DNA from: Epilithonimonas bovis DSM 19482
Lineage (GTDB): Bacteria > Bacteroidota > Bacteroidia > Flavobacteriales > Weeksellaceae
Assembly (NCBI RefSeq): GCF_900108115.1
Contig: NZ_FTPU01000003.1
Span: forward strand, 86,607-150,606
Length of the DNA: 64,000 nt
Direction of reading: 5' to 3'
This document shows, in pieces, positions 6,697-15,745 of this stretch. The notes under the pieces are model-generated. The model was given only the letters and a program-made list of their open reading frames with translations, made no database searches and was not told where the DNA came from. Each line of letters begins with the position of its first letter. The stretch's first letter is position 1. Both the position numbers and the translations under genes were made by a program.

Positions 6697-8952
6697 TTAC
6701 AGTTTGTACGTCAATGTCACATAAACGTTTCTTGGCATTATCGGGTTCACGGAATAATTCTCGTGTACTGTGTAATTCAATACATTGAATGCGTTGCCTA
6801 ATTTTCCCTGAAGAAGGAATTTTTTGTACTGATAAGCGATACTGAAATCAACCTGAGTAAAATCTGTCAGCGGAATCATTCTGTCCGTTTTCTGATTGCC
6901 GTTTGCATCTTTTAAATTATTCCAACCACCATATCTGCTGCCGGTGTAGAATGCAGTGGCTCCGATTTTCAATCCTTTTACATATCTGTCAAATGTATAA
7001 AATACTGATGCATTGGCAGTGTTAAGTGGTGTTCGTACAATTCTTTCACCTTCTATAAAACTTCCGTCCGTATTCGGAGTATCAAGATAAGTCATATGAT
7101 TATAAGAATATCCGGCGATAATTGAAAGATTGGATAAAGGATTACCTGTAATATCTAATTCTACACCTCGGCTTCTTGTTTTACCGGTTAATTCTTTTAC
7201 ATTGGTATTGGTATTTACTTGTCCCGACGCATTGAATGCTGCCATTTGTGCAAGGTTGCTATTATCAATCTGATATGCAGTAGCATTAAATGCTAAAGTG
7301 TTGGAAAACAGATTTTTTTTGAATCCTAATTCCCACTGATCTACAATAGATGGATCCAAAGATTTATCATTAATGTCAATTCCAGTATTTGGAATGAAAG
7401 AATTGGTATAGCTGGCAAACGTCATAAAGCTATCCGTCCATTGATAGACCAATCCTAATCGAGGAGAAAATGCATTTTTACTCATGTCTCCGGCAATGTC
7501 TTCTTTTTTATAAGATTTTGTACCGAATGCATAGGTTGTTTTTAACGGTGTCATATTTTCCAGATAAGACCATCTGATACCAGCCAGAACTTTTAATTTT
7601 TCAGTTACAGAAATTAAATCCTGAATGTAAACGCCAACTCGTCTTGTAGGTGTTCTTGTCAGATCTTTTTTTGAAGTGTCTGGTTTGTAACCGCTGCTCC
7701 AGGAATTTTCATCAGTAAGGCTGATATTCCCATTGGTATTATTTCCATTGGTTCCGTAAACCAAAGAAGATTCAGCCCAACTGCCATCTTGCTTTTGAAA
7801 ATAATAAGTATAATTGTCCGACTGAAGATAATCTGCATCGGCACCAAAAAGTAGTTTATGTTTTACTTTTCCGGTACTGAATTCGCCATTCAGATTAACC
7901 TGAACAGAGCCGTAATTCTGTTCGTTATAAGTTCTTGTCATGCTTCTGTTCCAAAGATAGGAACCATTGCTTTGCAGATACCACTGCATTCTCTCATTTC
8001 CAAAAAAATCTTTAGTATAATTCTGATAAGACCCAACAACATTCAAGTTCCAGTTATTGTTGATCTCATGATTTAGAGTAACCGTGCTCGTCGCCATCTG
8101 TGTATCCTGATATTGAAAATCAGAAGCCGGATTTTTACGGATGTCAATCAAATCATTGATGACCGATCTTGAAGTCTTGGTATCCAAAACTAATGTACCA
8201 ACTCCAAAATCCGGTGTGAAATCATTTTTAAGATAATCGCCCTCAACTATTAATTGCGTTTTGTCCGATATATTAAAAAGAAAACTTGGATTAAAGTAAT
8301 ATTTCTGAGAAGTCACCTTGTCTCGGAAACTCGCTTTGTCTTCAAAAGCACCATTCACGCGGAAAGCAGAGCTTTTGGACAAGGCATCATAGAAATCCAA
8401 AGTCGTTTTATAATTATCCCAGCTTCCTGTACTTACAGTAACACTTCCACCTTGGTTGAAAATTGGCTTTTTAGTAATCATATTCATAATACCTCCAGGT
8501 GCTACATTGCCGTAGAGAATAGCTGCACCGCCTTTTAGTATTTCTACACGTTCCATTCCGGAAACTTCAGGAAAAATACCACTATTTACTCGGGCGCCAT
8601 TTTTGTAGATATTTTCAGCACCAAATGCGTAACCTCTAGCTCCAAAACTGTCTTGGGATCCACCTCTTGCAGAAGTAATATACATTCCATTGACATTTCT
8701 GACCACATCAGAAAGCTGCTGAGCTTGTTGCTGTTCTATGATTTCGTGTGTGACAATTGCAGTAGCCTGAGGATTTTCCATTACGTCCAAATTAGACTTT
8801 GTAGTGAAAATTTTTGCACGGTTTGGATTACCTGCTTTATGAAGTTTGACATCCTCTATAGTTCTCACATCTAGAGAATCTGCTTTTTTTTCCTGAGCGT
8901 AACCAAAAGTGGATAGGGAAATAAGTCCTAGTGCAACGGCTTTTCTTTTCAT
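6697..8952 (-). CDS. TonB-dependent siderophore receptor
   Basis: 751 residues. Outer-membrane 22-strand barrel that imports ferric siderophores using TonB energy. A signal peptide (MKRKAVALGLISLSTFGYAQ) is followed by a plug domain: ENPQATAIVTHEIIEQQQ, then GGSQDSFGARGYAFGAENIY, then RVEILKGGAAILYGNVAPGG with the classic PGG motif. The barrel ends in VYVTLTYKL. It lacks the N-terminal carboxypeptidase-like domain of SusC-type proteins, consistent with the siderophore class. The start ATG 8952 is chosen because MKRKAV begins the signal peptide; an ATT-rich upstream extension to 8979 would spoil it and falls at the promoter. Likely iron-repressed through the palindrome at 9015-9037. Confidence 0.93.
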   Translation of the reverse strand: MKRKAVALGLISLSTFGYAQEKKADSLDVRTIEDVKLHKAGNPNRAKIFTTKSNLDVMENPQATAIVTHEIIEQQQAQQLSDVVRNVNGMYITSARGGSQDSFGARGYAFGAENIYKNGARVNSGIFPEVSGMERVEILKGGAAILYGNVAPGGIMNMITKKPIFNQGGSVTVSTGSWDNYKTTLDFYDALSKSSAFRVNGAFEDKASFRDKVTSQKYYFNPSFLFNISDKTQLIVEGDYLKNDFTPDFGVGTLVLDTKTSRSVINDLIDIRKNPASDFQYQDTQMATSTVTLNHEINNNWNLNVVGSYQNYTKDFFGNERMQWYLQSNGSYLWNRSMTRTYNEQNYGSVQVNLNGEFSTGKVKHKLLFGADADYLQSDNYTYYFQKQDGSWAESSLVYGTNGNNTNGNISLTDENSWSSGYKPDTSKKDLTRTPTRRVGVYIQDLISVTEKLKVLAGIRWSYLENMTPLKTTYAFGTKSYKKEDIAGDMSKNAFSPRLGLVYQWTDSFMTFASYTNSFIPNTGIDINDKSLDPSIVDQWELGFKKNLFSNTLAFNATAYQIDNSNLAQMAAFNASGQVNTNTNVKELTGKTRSRGVELDITGNPLSNLSIIAGYSYNHMTYLDTPNTDGSFIEGERIVRTPLNTANASVFYTFDRYVKGLKIGATAFYTGSRYGGWNNLKDANGNQKTDRMIPLTDFTQVDFSIAYQYKKFLLQGKLGNAFNVLNYTVHENYSVNPIMPRNVYVTLTYKL

Positions 8953-8981
8953 AGTTTTATTTAGAATGATTAAAAACAATG

Positions 8982-9011
8982 CAAATATATGGATACTGTT
9001 AATTTTTCCAA
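8982..9011 (-). promoter_or_regulatory. Promoter of the siderophore receptor
   Basis: On the minus strand, TTG (9009-9011), a 19-base spacer, and TATATTTG (8982-8989), matching the Bacteroidota consensus. The leader to the ATG at 8952 is about 25 bases. Confidence 0.65.
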
Positions 9012-9014
9012 ATA

Positions 9015-9037
9015 TTATTTTAAATAATTCTAAATAA
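9015..9037. promoter_or_regulatory. Candidate Fur-type iron box
   Basis: A 23-base imperfect palindrome, TTATTTTAAATAATTCTAAA plus TAA, with 9 of 11 base pairs symmetrical. It sits four bases upstream of the receptor promoter's TTG. Position and AT-rich inverted symmetry fit a Fur-like operator. The exact binding consensus in this organism is not known to me. Confidence 0.4.
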
Positions 9038-9096
9038 ACCTATTGATTAGTGGTTAAATTGTTGTTTGTTAAGGTTTTGTTATAATCTGATTTTTA

Positions 9097-10995
9097 TCAG
9101 TTAAGTTTTTCTTGAAGTTCTAGCCAACGCAATTCGTGCTCCTCAAGTTTTCCGGAAAGTAGCTCTAATTCGGAGGATAATTTTAATATTTTCTCATATT
9201 CACTCTCATTATTCAGTTCATCAAGAATTTTTTTACGTTTTTCTTCTAGCTCTGGTATTTCTTTTTCTATCGTTTCCAGTTCGCGCTGCTCTTTGAAGGA
9301 CAATTTTTTCTTAGTTGCTATTGGTTGGCTGTTGGTGGTCGGTTTTTCTTCTTTTTCTGCAATCGGAGTCGCTACAGCATCTTGATTCTTTGTTCTTTGC
9401 TCTTGATTCTTATTAGCGTCTCTATATTCAGAAAAATTACCTACAAAATCTCTGATTCTTCCCTCGCCTTCAAAAGCCAGAACGTGGTCCACAATTCTAT
9501 CCATAAAATATCGGTCGTGCGAAACGATAATCAAACTTCCTTGGAAATTCTGAAGAAAATTCTCCAAAACCGTGAGTGTTGGCAAATCCAGGTCATTTGT
9601 TGGCTCATCAAAAATCAAAAAATTGGGATTTTGATAAAGAACATACATGAGATGCAGACGCCGTTTTTCTCCTCCGGAAAGTTTGGAGATTGGGGAGTAT
9701 TGTGACTGGTCATCAAACAAGAATAACCTCAAAAACTGCGATGCTGAGATGGTTTTTCCATTGGCTAAAGGGAAATTTTCGCCAATCTCCTTGATGAAAT
9801 CAATGACTCTCTCGTCTTCTTTATATTGAAGCCCTTTCTGAGCAAAATATCCGAATTTTATTGTTTCACCAGTTTCAATTTCTCCCGAATCTTTTGGCTC
9901 AAAACCTTGGATAATATTAAGTAAAGTAGATTTTCCTGCCCCGTTTTTCCCGACGATTCCCACTTTTTCGCCACGTTGAAAAGAGTAAGAGAAATCTTTT
10001 AGAAGCACATTATTCCCGAATCGTTTGTTGATGTCTTTCAGTTCAAGGATTTTATTTCCCAAACGTTTCATTTCAAAATCCAATTCCAGAGAATCTTTTC
10101 TGGTATCGGTTTTCGCGACTTTTTCGGTATCGTAGAAGGCATCAATCCGAGATTTGGATTTTGTTGTCCTCGCCTTGGGTTGGCGGCGCATCCATTCCAG
10201 TTCCTTTCTGTAAAGGTTTTGTGCTTTATCAATTGTCGAGTTCAGATTATCTTCCCGGATCATTTTATTTTCGAGGTAGGTGGCGTAAGAACCATTGTGG
10301 AAATACAGGTTTTTATCTTCCATCTCCCAAATAATATCACAAACCGAATCCAGAAAATAGCGGTCGTGTGTTACCAGAAGCAAGGTGATTTTCGCTTTGC
10401 TTAGGTAGTTTTCCAGCCATTCTACCATTTCCACATCCAGGTGGTTGGTGGGCTCATCCATAATCAGAAGAGTATGGCGATGCTGCGCTCTTGTTTCTGT
10501 CAGAAGTTTGGCAAGTGCTACCCGCTTTATCTGCCCGCCGGAAAGTGTTCCCATTTTTAGGTCCAGATCGGTGATTTTTAGCTGAGAAAGGATTTGCTTC
10601 ATCTCGTTTTCCAGATCCCAGGCTTTCTGGATTTCCATTTCGGCAATGGCCTTTTCCATCTCATCCGGGTTGTTAGAAAGCAATGACTGATGGTATTTTT
10701 TAAGCGCTATAATCGGTGGAGAATTCAGTGTCATCATAAATTCTTCAATAGAAAGTTGGGGATCAAAATCAATCTCCTGATCAAATAAAACAACCTGGAT
10801 ATCCTTATTAATCATTACATTTCCACTGTCGGCAATCTCTTTTCCCATCAGTATTTTCAGCAATGTAGATTTGCCGCTGCCGTTCTTGGCAACAATGGCA
10901 ATCTTATCACCTTCGTTGATGTGGAAGCTGATATTTTCAAAGAGGACTTTGATGCCGTAAGATTTGGTAAGATTTTCTGCTGAGACGTAATTCAT
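9097..10995 (-). CDS. ABC-F family ATPase (Uup-like)
   Basis: 632 residues, two ATP-binding cassettes in one chain without membrane segments. Cassette 1 has AKNGSGKST (residues 36-44) and LSGGQIKRVALAK; cassette 2 has GKNGAGKSTLL and LSGGEKRRLHLMY. The linker between them (DLNSTIDKAQNLYRKELEWM) is the ABC-F arm, and a C-terminal coiled coil (LEEKRKKILDELN) resembles Uup. ABC-F proteins act on ribosomes or, for Uup, on DNA junctions. The Walker A of cassette 1 starts with Ala instead of Gly. Between cassette 2 and the coiled coil, residues like NKNQEQRTKNQ are encoded by sequence resembling the intergenic CAAGAATCAAGA repeat. Confidence 0.92.
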   Translation of the reverse strand: MNYVSAENLTKSYGIKVLFENISFHINEGDKIAIVAKNGSGKSTLLKILMGKEIADSGNVMINKDIQVVLFDQEIDFDPQLSIEEFMMTLNSPPIIALKKYHQSLLSNNPDEMEKAIAEMEIQKAWDLENEMKQILSQLKITDLDLKMGTLSGGQIKRVALAKLLTETRAQHRHTLLIMDEPTNHLDVEMVEWLENYLSKAKITLLLVTHDRYFLDSVCDIIWEMEDKNLYFHNGSYATYLENKMIREDNLNSTIDKAQNLYRKELEWMRRQPKARTTKSKSRIDAFYDTEKVAKTDTRKDSLELDFEMKRLGNKILELKDINKRFGNNVLLKDFSYSFQRGEKVGIVGKNGAGKSTLLNIIQGFEPKDSGEIETGETIKFGYFAQKGLQYKEDERVIDFIKEIGENFPLANGKTISASQFLRLFLFDDQSQYSPISKLSGGEKRRLHLMYVLYQNPNFLIFDEPTNDLDLPTLTVLENFLQNFQGSLIIVSHDRYFMDRIVDHVLAFEGEGRIRDFVGNFSEYRDANKNQEQRTKNQDAVATPIAEKEEKPTTNSQPIATKKKLSFKEQRELETIEKEIPELEEKRKKILDELNNESEYEKILKLSSELELLSGKLEEHELRWLELQEKLN

Positions 10996-11130
10996 TAGGG
11001 ATAAATGATATTAATGGATGATAATTGAGGTGCGAAAGTACGAAAAACTGTTGTGCGACTTCAAAAATATGTTCCGCCCTGTCACAAGTCCTGTTTTTTT
11101 ACGACTAAGAAAGAAATGATTTTATAAGCT

Positions 11131-11955
11131 ATGAAGAAGTATTTTCTATTTTTTGTGTGTATGCGATGTATACTCGCTCAGTCGCAAGTGGTTTCTGGTA
11201 CCGTACTTTCAAAAGATGATGGTAAAGCGATTCCTTATGCAAAAATTGGTATTGTAAACGCCTCGTTTGGAGTGCAGGCCGACGAAAAGGGCCGATTTGA
11301 GCTGCAGCTGGATAAGGTTTCCAAAGATAAAGAGCTGATTGTGGCAGTACCGGGATACAAACAGTTTCGCAGTACGGTACAAGATTTTATAATGCAGAAT
11401 CCTCATGATATCATTTTGGATGAGAAAGTTACTAATATCCAGGAAGTCGTTATTACACCAAAGAATTACAAGGAGAAAAATATGGGTGTGAACAGCAAGT
11501 CAAAATCCATGATGTTTACACCTAATATGGAGAAGGGGAATGCCGTTGTTGAAGAGACTGCTGTGGCCTTCAGTTCCGGAAAAAGGCTCAAAATCAATAA
11601 AATTAATATCAATTTTTCCCGGTTTGAGTCTACAAAGCCAATCAAAGTACGGTATACAGTGTATGATGATGTTGATGGTAAACCAGGCAACCTGATTCTG
11701 GATCATGACATCATCACGACTATTAATAAAGACCAATTGGAGGATTCTACTTTTTCTCTGGATGTCAGCAAAGAAAATATTTGGGCAGAAGGTAAATTCT
11801 ATGTGGGGATCCAGTTTATCGGTCAGGCAGACGGAAAAGTGGCGTTGAGTGGTGCATTGTTCCGCGCCGGATTTTACAGATCTTTTTACGGGCCATGGGA
11901 AAAAATTGGTATGGCGGCACCGGCTATCAATATTGATGTGAGAGTTAAAAAGTAG
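11131..11955 (+). CDS. Secreted carboxypeptidase-like regulatory domain protein
   Basis: 274 residues. A signal peptide at the N terminus is followed by a CarboxypepD_reg-like beta-sandwich (SGTVLSKDDGKAIPYAKIGI...GVQADEKGRFEL, residues about 21-95). This module is common in Bacteroidota surface proteins. The remainder (about 100-274) is a beta-rich domain without a family I recognise; it contains KPIKVRYTVYDDVDGKPGN and ends in a basic strand. Probably periplasmic or outer-membrane facing. Convergent with the lysozyme gene, one base between the stops. Confidence 0.8.
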   Translation: MKKYFLFFVCMRCILAQSQVVSGTVLSKDDGKAIPYAKIGIVNASFGVQADEKGRFELQLDKVSKDKELIVAVPGYKQFRSTVQDFIMQNPHDIILDEKVTNIQEVVITPKNYKEKNMGVNSKSKSMMFTPNMEKGNAVVEETAVAFSSGKRLKINKININFSRFESTKPIKVRYTVYDDVDGKPGNLILDHDIITTINKDQLEDSTFSLDVSKENIWAEGKFYVGIQFIGQADGKVALSGALFRAGFYRSFYGPWEKIGMAAPAINIDVRVKK

Positions 11956-11956
11956 A

Positions 11957-12817
11957 TTATGGTAACGTCATCAGCTTCAGAGACCAGAGCTGGCCGTTGT
12001 AGACATCCAGATCTACCTTAGAATTGATGCCATAGGCAATACCGTTTTCTGAGAATTGCCAAAACTGCCACTCGTCATCAGGCGATGGCGCAGGGACATC
12101 ATTGTAATTGGCCAGCCAGAGCGGATAATCGGCAAAATCGTCTTTTAGAAAATCTTTGTAATAATGATAATAGGTATAGACAATCGGTTTTTTGCCGTAA
12201 GTATCTTCCATTATTTTGATCCAGACCTTGAGGTCAGAGACCAGTTGTTCTTTTGATTTTTTTCTCGGGATTCTCTCGATGTCAAGGATGGGCGGCAGAT
12301 CGCCGGACTCGAGTTTTGCAACAGAAAGGAACGAGTTGGCCTGCATCACAGGATCCTCATCCGGACGGTAAAAATGATAAGCGCCGCGGATAAGGTTATG
12401 TTTTTTCGCAGTTTCCCAAAAATGATCAAAGTTTTTGTCCAGTTTGCGGTTTCCCATACTGGCCCGCAGGACCACAAACTCAAGCGGGATGGTCTTGTTC
12501 CCAATACTGATGCTGTCCCACTGGATGTCTTCTTTTCTCTGATAATGGGAAATATCAAACCCGAAGGTTTGGTTGGCATATAAGCCAATGATTTTATCAA
12601 TCCTTTGTTCTTCGGCTTCGGTGTTGCTCAGCTTTTTATGGTGAAAATGTTGCCCCAGATAATAGGCAAAATAATAACTGATTTTTTGTTTCAGATAAAA
12701 TCCGGTCCCTAATAATGAGAGGCAAAGAATAATCAGCAGAATCCATCTTTTTTTGAAATAGACTGTTTTTCTTCTCTGATGAATTTTTTTCCTGGGAACC
12801 CGTGCTGCTTTGGCCAT
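11957..12817 (-). CDS. Membrane-anchored GH25 lysozyme
   Basis: 286 residues. A basic N terminus and one membrane helix (about residues 25-41) are followed by a glycoside hydrolase family 25 muramidase domain. FGFDISHYQ carries D88, PPILDIE carries D179 and E181 (the catalytic pair), and RGAYHFYRP and PLWLANYND are further family blocks. It would cut the N-acetylmuramate to N-acetylglucosamine bond of peptidoglycan while tethered in the cytoplasmic membrane. The start ATG 12817 is supported by a TAATTTTG box eight bases upstream; an in-frame TTG at 12850 lies upstream of that box. Confidence 0.9.
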   Translation of the reverse strand: MAKAARVPRKKIHQRRKTVYFKKRWILLIILCLSLLGTGFYLKQKISYYFAYYLGQHFHHKKLSNTEAEEQRIDKIIGLYANQTFGFDISHYQRKEDIQWDSISIGNKTIPLEFVVLRASMGNRKLDKNFDHFWETAKKHNLIRGAYHFYRPDEDPVMQANSFLSVAKLESGDLPPILDIERIPRKKSKEQLVSDLKVWIKIMEDTYGKKPIVYTYYHYYKDFLKDDFADYPLWLANYNDVPAPSPDDEWQFWQFSENGIAYGINSKVDLDVYNGQLWSLKLMTLP

Positions 12818-12825
12818 AAGTTTTG

Positions 12826-12833
12826 CAAAATTA
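12826..12833 (-). promoter_or_regulatory. -7 box of the GH25 gene
   Basis: TAATTTTG on the minus strand, eight bases before ATG 12817. It implies a very short leader and excludes the upstream TTG start. Confidence 0.45.
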
Positions 12834-12991
12834 TTACTTTCCTTCACCAATTAAAAGATTTAGTTCTGTAAATTCAGTTTTATAAGCTAGCGCTCTTTTG
12901 GGTGGAGTATGATAAAGTAGATATTTTTCTATAAAAAACGTTTCTCTTGATTTCTTTTGGTACATTTGTTATCAATAAATAGTATTTTTAC

Positions 12992-13008
12992 TGATACAAT
13001 TTGTATCA
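12992..13008. promoter_or_regulatory. Perfect 17-base palindrome, possible operator
   Basis: TGATACAA-T-TTGTATCA, eight perfect pairs about a single base, 27 bases before the next ATG. A TACATTTG -7-like box lies upstream at 12961-12968, so the palindrome would fall in the leader. An operator role is inference. Confidence 0.45.
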
Positions 13009-13035
13009 ATCAACTTTAATTAAAATCAAATAGCC

Positions 13036-13380
13036 ATGAAAAAAGGATTATTATCACTAGCAATAGTATTGACAGCTATCGCAGCTAATGCTCAAACAGT
13101 AAAACAGGAAGTTAAAAAAGACACCAAAGCGGTAGGGAAAACCGTAAAGAAAGGAGCCAAAGCGACAGGCAAAGGTGTTAAAAAAGGTGCTCAATGGACC
13201 GGCGAAAAAGTAAAAGATGGTGCCGAATGGACGGGCGATAAAGCTGAAAAAGGTGCCAAAGCAACTGCAGAAGGTGTGAAAGATGGTGCAAAATGGACTG
13301 GTAAAACAGCAAAAAAGGGAGCAAAAGCGGTAGGTGAAACCTATCAGGATGTAAAGGCAGACCTTAAAAAGAAAGATTAA
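13036..13380 (+). CDS. Secreted lysine-rich 11-residue-repeat protein
   Basis: 114 residues. A signal peptide ends in ANAQ (residue 20). Residues 31-107 are seven consecutive 11-residue repeats of the form K-x-[TV]-G-x-x-[VA]-K-[KD]-G-A, for example KAVGKTVKKGA, QWTGEKVKDGA and KWTGKTAKKGA, followed by a charged tail. No catalytic motif is present. Eleven-residue periodicity with small and charged residues is typical of LEA-like, synuclein-like and other amphipathic helices that bind membranes or protect against drying. The function here is unknown. Monocistronic by position, behind a palindrome that may regulate it. Confidence 0.82.
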   Translation: MKKGLLSLAIVLTAIAANAQTVKQEVKKDTKAVGKTVKKGAKATGKGVKKGAQWTGEKVKDGAEWTGDKAEKGAKATAEGVKDGAKWTGKTAKKGAKAVGETYQDVKADLKKKD

Positions 13381-13497
13381 TCGTCAACAGGCAAACCATA
13401 CATTGGTCTTGTGATTTTGTAACAAAACTTTAATTAGTATTACTAATATGTTATAGGCGGATTAATAATACTTTTTGAAAAACAGAAAATAAATAAA

Positions 13498-14136
13498 ATG
13501 AAAAAACTTATTCTTACAGTTGCTTTTTCAGTAGTAACAGCGGCAACTTTTTCTGCACAGACAGCACAGCAGGTCATTGATAATTATGTGACGGCATTGG
13601 GCGGGAAACAAAAACTGGAATCTGTAAAAACACTTTCTATGAAAAATACCATCAGCGTAATGGGTATGGATATGGAAGGTAAAACACTCAAAAAAGATAA
13701 CAAATTCAAGTCTTCTCAAACAATGATGGGGCAGGAGATGTTTCAGGTTTTTGACGGTGAAAAGGGTTATGCCAGCCAAATGGGACAGAAAGTTGATTTC
13801 CCTGCAGATCAGGTTGCTAAGCTAAAAGATGCTAAACTGATGGATGCACTTGGGATGAATGCCTCAAAAATAAAAACGGTAGAAAAAAAGCAGGTAGATG
13901 GTAAGGATTTTACCGTATTGTCATCTGATGATACCAAGTATTATTTTGATGCAAAAACCGGATTGCTCTCTAAGACAGAAGGTGATAAAGGCACAATGAC
14001 AATCAACAAATATGTATCAGTAGACGGGATCCAGTTTGTGGAAGAAATGACAATTGATGCTGCCGGTCAGCAGATTCAGGTTAAGAATTATGATATCAAG
14101 GTCAATCAGCCTATCTCAGACGATGAGTTCAAATAA
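13498..14136 (+). CDS. LolA-like periplasmic/outer-membrane lipoprotein-sorting family protein
   Basis: 212 residues. The signal peptide ends near FSAQ (residue 20). The mature protein begins TAQQVIDNYVTALGGKQKLESVKTL, the opening of many LolA/LolB-fold proteins in Bacteroidota, and continues as antiparallel strands (FKSSQTMMGQEMFQVFDGEKGYAS). It may carry or sense lipids or lipoproteins in the periplasm, but no specific role can be assigned. A bidirectional terminator follows. Confidence 0.75.
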   Translation: MKKLILTVAFSVVTAATFSAQTAQQVIDNYVTALGGKQKLESVKTLSMKNTISVMGMDMEGKTLKKDNKFKSSQTMMGQEMFQVFDGEKGYASQMGQKVDFPADQVAKLKDAKLMDALGMNASKIKTVEKKQVDGKDFTVLSSDDTKYYFDAKTGLLSKTEGDKGTMTINKYVSVDGIQFVEEMTIDAAGQQIQVKNYDIKVNQPISDDEFK

Positions 14137-14161
14137 CTGACAGTTGATCTATATTTAAATT

Positions 14162-14193
14162 AAAAAAAGAATCCAAATATGGATTCTTTTTTT
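14162..14193. terminator. Bidirectional terminator
   Basis: GAATCC-AAATAT-GGATTC with an A run on the left and a T run on the right, between two convergent genes. It can serve both. Confidence 0.85.
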
Positions 14194-14197
14194 GTTA

Positions 14198-14782
14198 TCA
14201 GGAGTTATACTCTTTTTCCCATTCTTCAGCAGCTTCACAAAGTGTGTTGTAGAAGTCTTCGCCGTATTTTCTGATGAGCGGTTCCTTGAGAAACTGGAAA
14301 ATCCTAACCTTCAGTTCAGCTCCCAGGGTACAGGCATCGCTGCAAATGTCCCATTCATGGTAATTAAGGGCAGAAAATGTGCGGTACTCTGTTACCCGGA
14401 TTGGGTAGAGGTGGCAGGAGATTGGTTTTTTCCAGTCTACAGCACCATCTTCGTAAGCTTTTTCTATCCCACATTTGGTTGTTCCTTTTTCGTCAAAAAT
14501 TACATAAGCACACTCGCTGTTGTTTACCAAAGTAGTCACGTAGCCACCATCATAATCATCAATGATCCAGGTACCTTGTTCCTCGATTGCTTTTACACCT
14601 TCGGGCCTCAGGTACGATTTAATTTTAGGGAAAATCTCTTCCAGCATTGGTAATTCGTCTTTATCCAGAGGCGCACCTGTGTCACCATCTACGCAGCAAA
14701 CACCTTTGCATTTGGTAAGGTTACAGACAAAACTCTCTGCAAAAATATCTTCTGAAATCAGTTTATCATCGATCTGAATCAT
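14198..14782 (-). CDS. DUF3109 cysteine-rich protein
   Basis: 194 residues. The N-terminal cluster CNLTKCKGVCC (C20, C25, C29, C30) and later cysteines in SECAYVIF, TTKCGIEKAY, ISCHLYPIRV and DICSDACTLG match DUF3109, related to the YkgJ-type metal-binding cluster family. It probably binds zinc or iron-sulfur through these cysteines. No signal peptide, so cytoplasmic. The cellular role is not established. Fourteen bases downstream of the DUF6427 gene on the same strand, so likely cotranscribed. Confidence 0.85.
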   Translation of the reverse strand: MIQIDDKLISEDIFAESFVCNLTKCKGVCCVDGDTGAPLDKDELPMLEEIFPKIKSYLRPEGVKAIEEQGTWIIDDYDGGYVTTLVNNSECAYVIFDEKGTTKCGIEKAYEDGAVDWKKPISCHLYPIRVTEYRTFSALNYHEWDICSDACTLGAELKVRIFQFLKEPLIRKYGEDFYNTLCEAAEEWEKEYNS

Positions 14783-14796
14783 TCTTCATCTAATTT

Positions 14797-15702
14797 TTAA
14801 ATTTTTACAAAATTAACTAATTTAAAGATGACAAGCGTAAATACAATGATCCAAAGTCCTAATTCCTGCATCCAGTACTTGGGAAGGAAGCGTAACATCC
14901 TGCTGAGGATAATACTTACAGGCAAAGCGAGCAGCAAAAGATATTCGTAATGCGTTCCCATGTAAAAGATAATAGTCAGCAATTGTGCTACGGAAAAAAC
15001 AAGGATAAATGTGTATTTGTATCTGCTGATGGGGCTCTTCTCGTTATAATGTTTAAAATGATCTGAGATGGCATATACCAACATCATAGCAATCGGAATC
15101 AGAATGTACAGTGGATAGTAAGAATCCAGCATTGTAAATTTTCCGTAAAAAGGGAGATAAGACCGGTCCCAGCTCGTGTAGTGGATAAGATACATGACTC
15201 CAAAATAACTGATGACAATCAGCACTGCGCCATATAGTAGCCGGAATATATTCAGCCCAATCCTTGCAGAGGTGCCTATGATGTGAAAAATTACAAAAAC
15301 AGCCATTGGCCAACTTGCAGGGAATACCAAAAAATTAAATGCCAGAAGAGATCCCACAAGCATAAAGGAACTCTTCCTGAGGTAATCATTCTGGCTGGTA
15401 AGGATCAACAGGATTATGGTACTGGTGAGAAATGTAAATGCCAAACCGAGATCCAGATCTCCAGGATAAAAACAGGCTACCAAAACGGTATAAAGAAAAA
15501 GCGGAAGATGCGAGAAATGGTTAAGCGCAATTTTGTTAAATAAAAAGTATCCCAGGCTCACGCCGATAAAGGTAATTCCTGTGGAGATGTAGTCTATGTT
15601 CTTAAGATCCAGCAGGTTAAGAGATAAAAAGATGAGGAATAAAAAACAGATATAAACCGGAACCGAAAAAATATTGCTTTCTTTAGAAAGTAATCGAAAC
15701 AT
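14797..15702 (-). CDS. DUF6427 polytopic membrane protein
   Basis: 301 residues with about eight to ten hydrophobic helices spread over the whole chain (for example YICFLFLIFLSLNLL and LYILIPIAMMLVYAI). Matches the flavobacterial DUF6427 family. In this phylum it usually lies next to a small DUF6341 protein, and that arrangement is seen here, divergently. No function is known and no catalytic motif is visible. Transcribed from the TAACTTTG box of the divergent promoter, 16 bases before the ATG. Confidence 0.8.
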   Translation of the reverse strand: MFRLLSKESNIFSVPVYICFLFLIFLSLNLLDLKNIDYISTGITFIGVSLGYFLFNKIALNHFSHLPLFLYTVLVACFYPGDLDLGLAFTFLTSTIILLILTSQNDYLRKSSFMLVGSLLAFNFLVFPASWPMAVFVIFHIIGTSARIGLNIFRLLYGAVLIVISYFGVMYLIHYTSWDRSYLPFYGKFTMLDSYYPLYILIPIAMMLVYAISDHFKHYNEKSPISRYKYTFILVFSVAQLLTIIFYMGTHYEYLLLLALPVSIILSRMLRFLPKYWMQELGLWIIVFTLVIFKLVNFVKI

Positions 15703-15708
15703 TTTTTA

Positions 15709-15726
15709 TACTTTTGTACAAAGTTA
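15709..15726. promoter_or_regulatory. Face-to-face overlapping divergent promoter boxes
   Basis: TACTTTTG on the plus strand (15709-15716) serves the gene at 15746. TAACTTTG on the minus strand (15719-15726) serves the gene at 15702. The two -7 boxes are two bases apart and point at each other, so the polymerases would compete. The upstream -33 elements are not clear on either side. Confidence 0.45.
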
Positions 15727-15745
15727 ATTTAAAAAAGAGAAAAAG

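Noticed and set aside
14192..14653. Plus-strand open frame of 153 codons over the DUF3109 gene
   Set aside because: Antisense shadow; the minus-strand protein has the conserved cysteines of its family.
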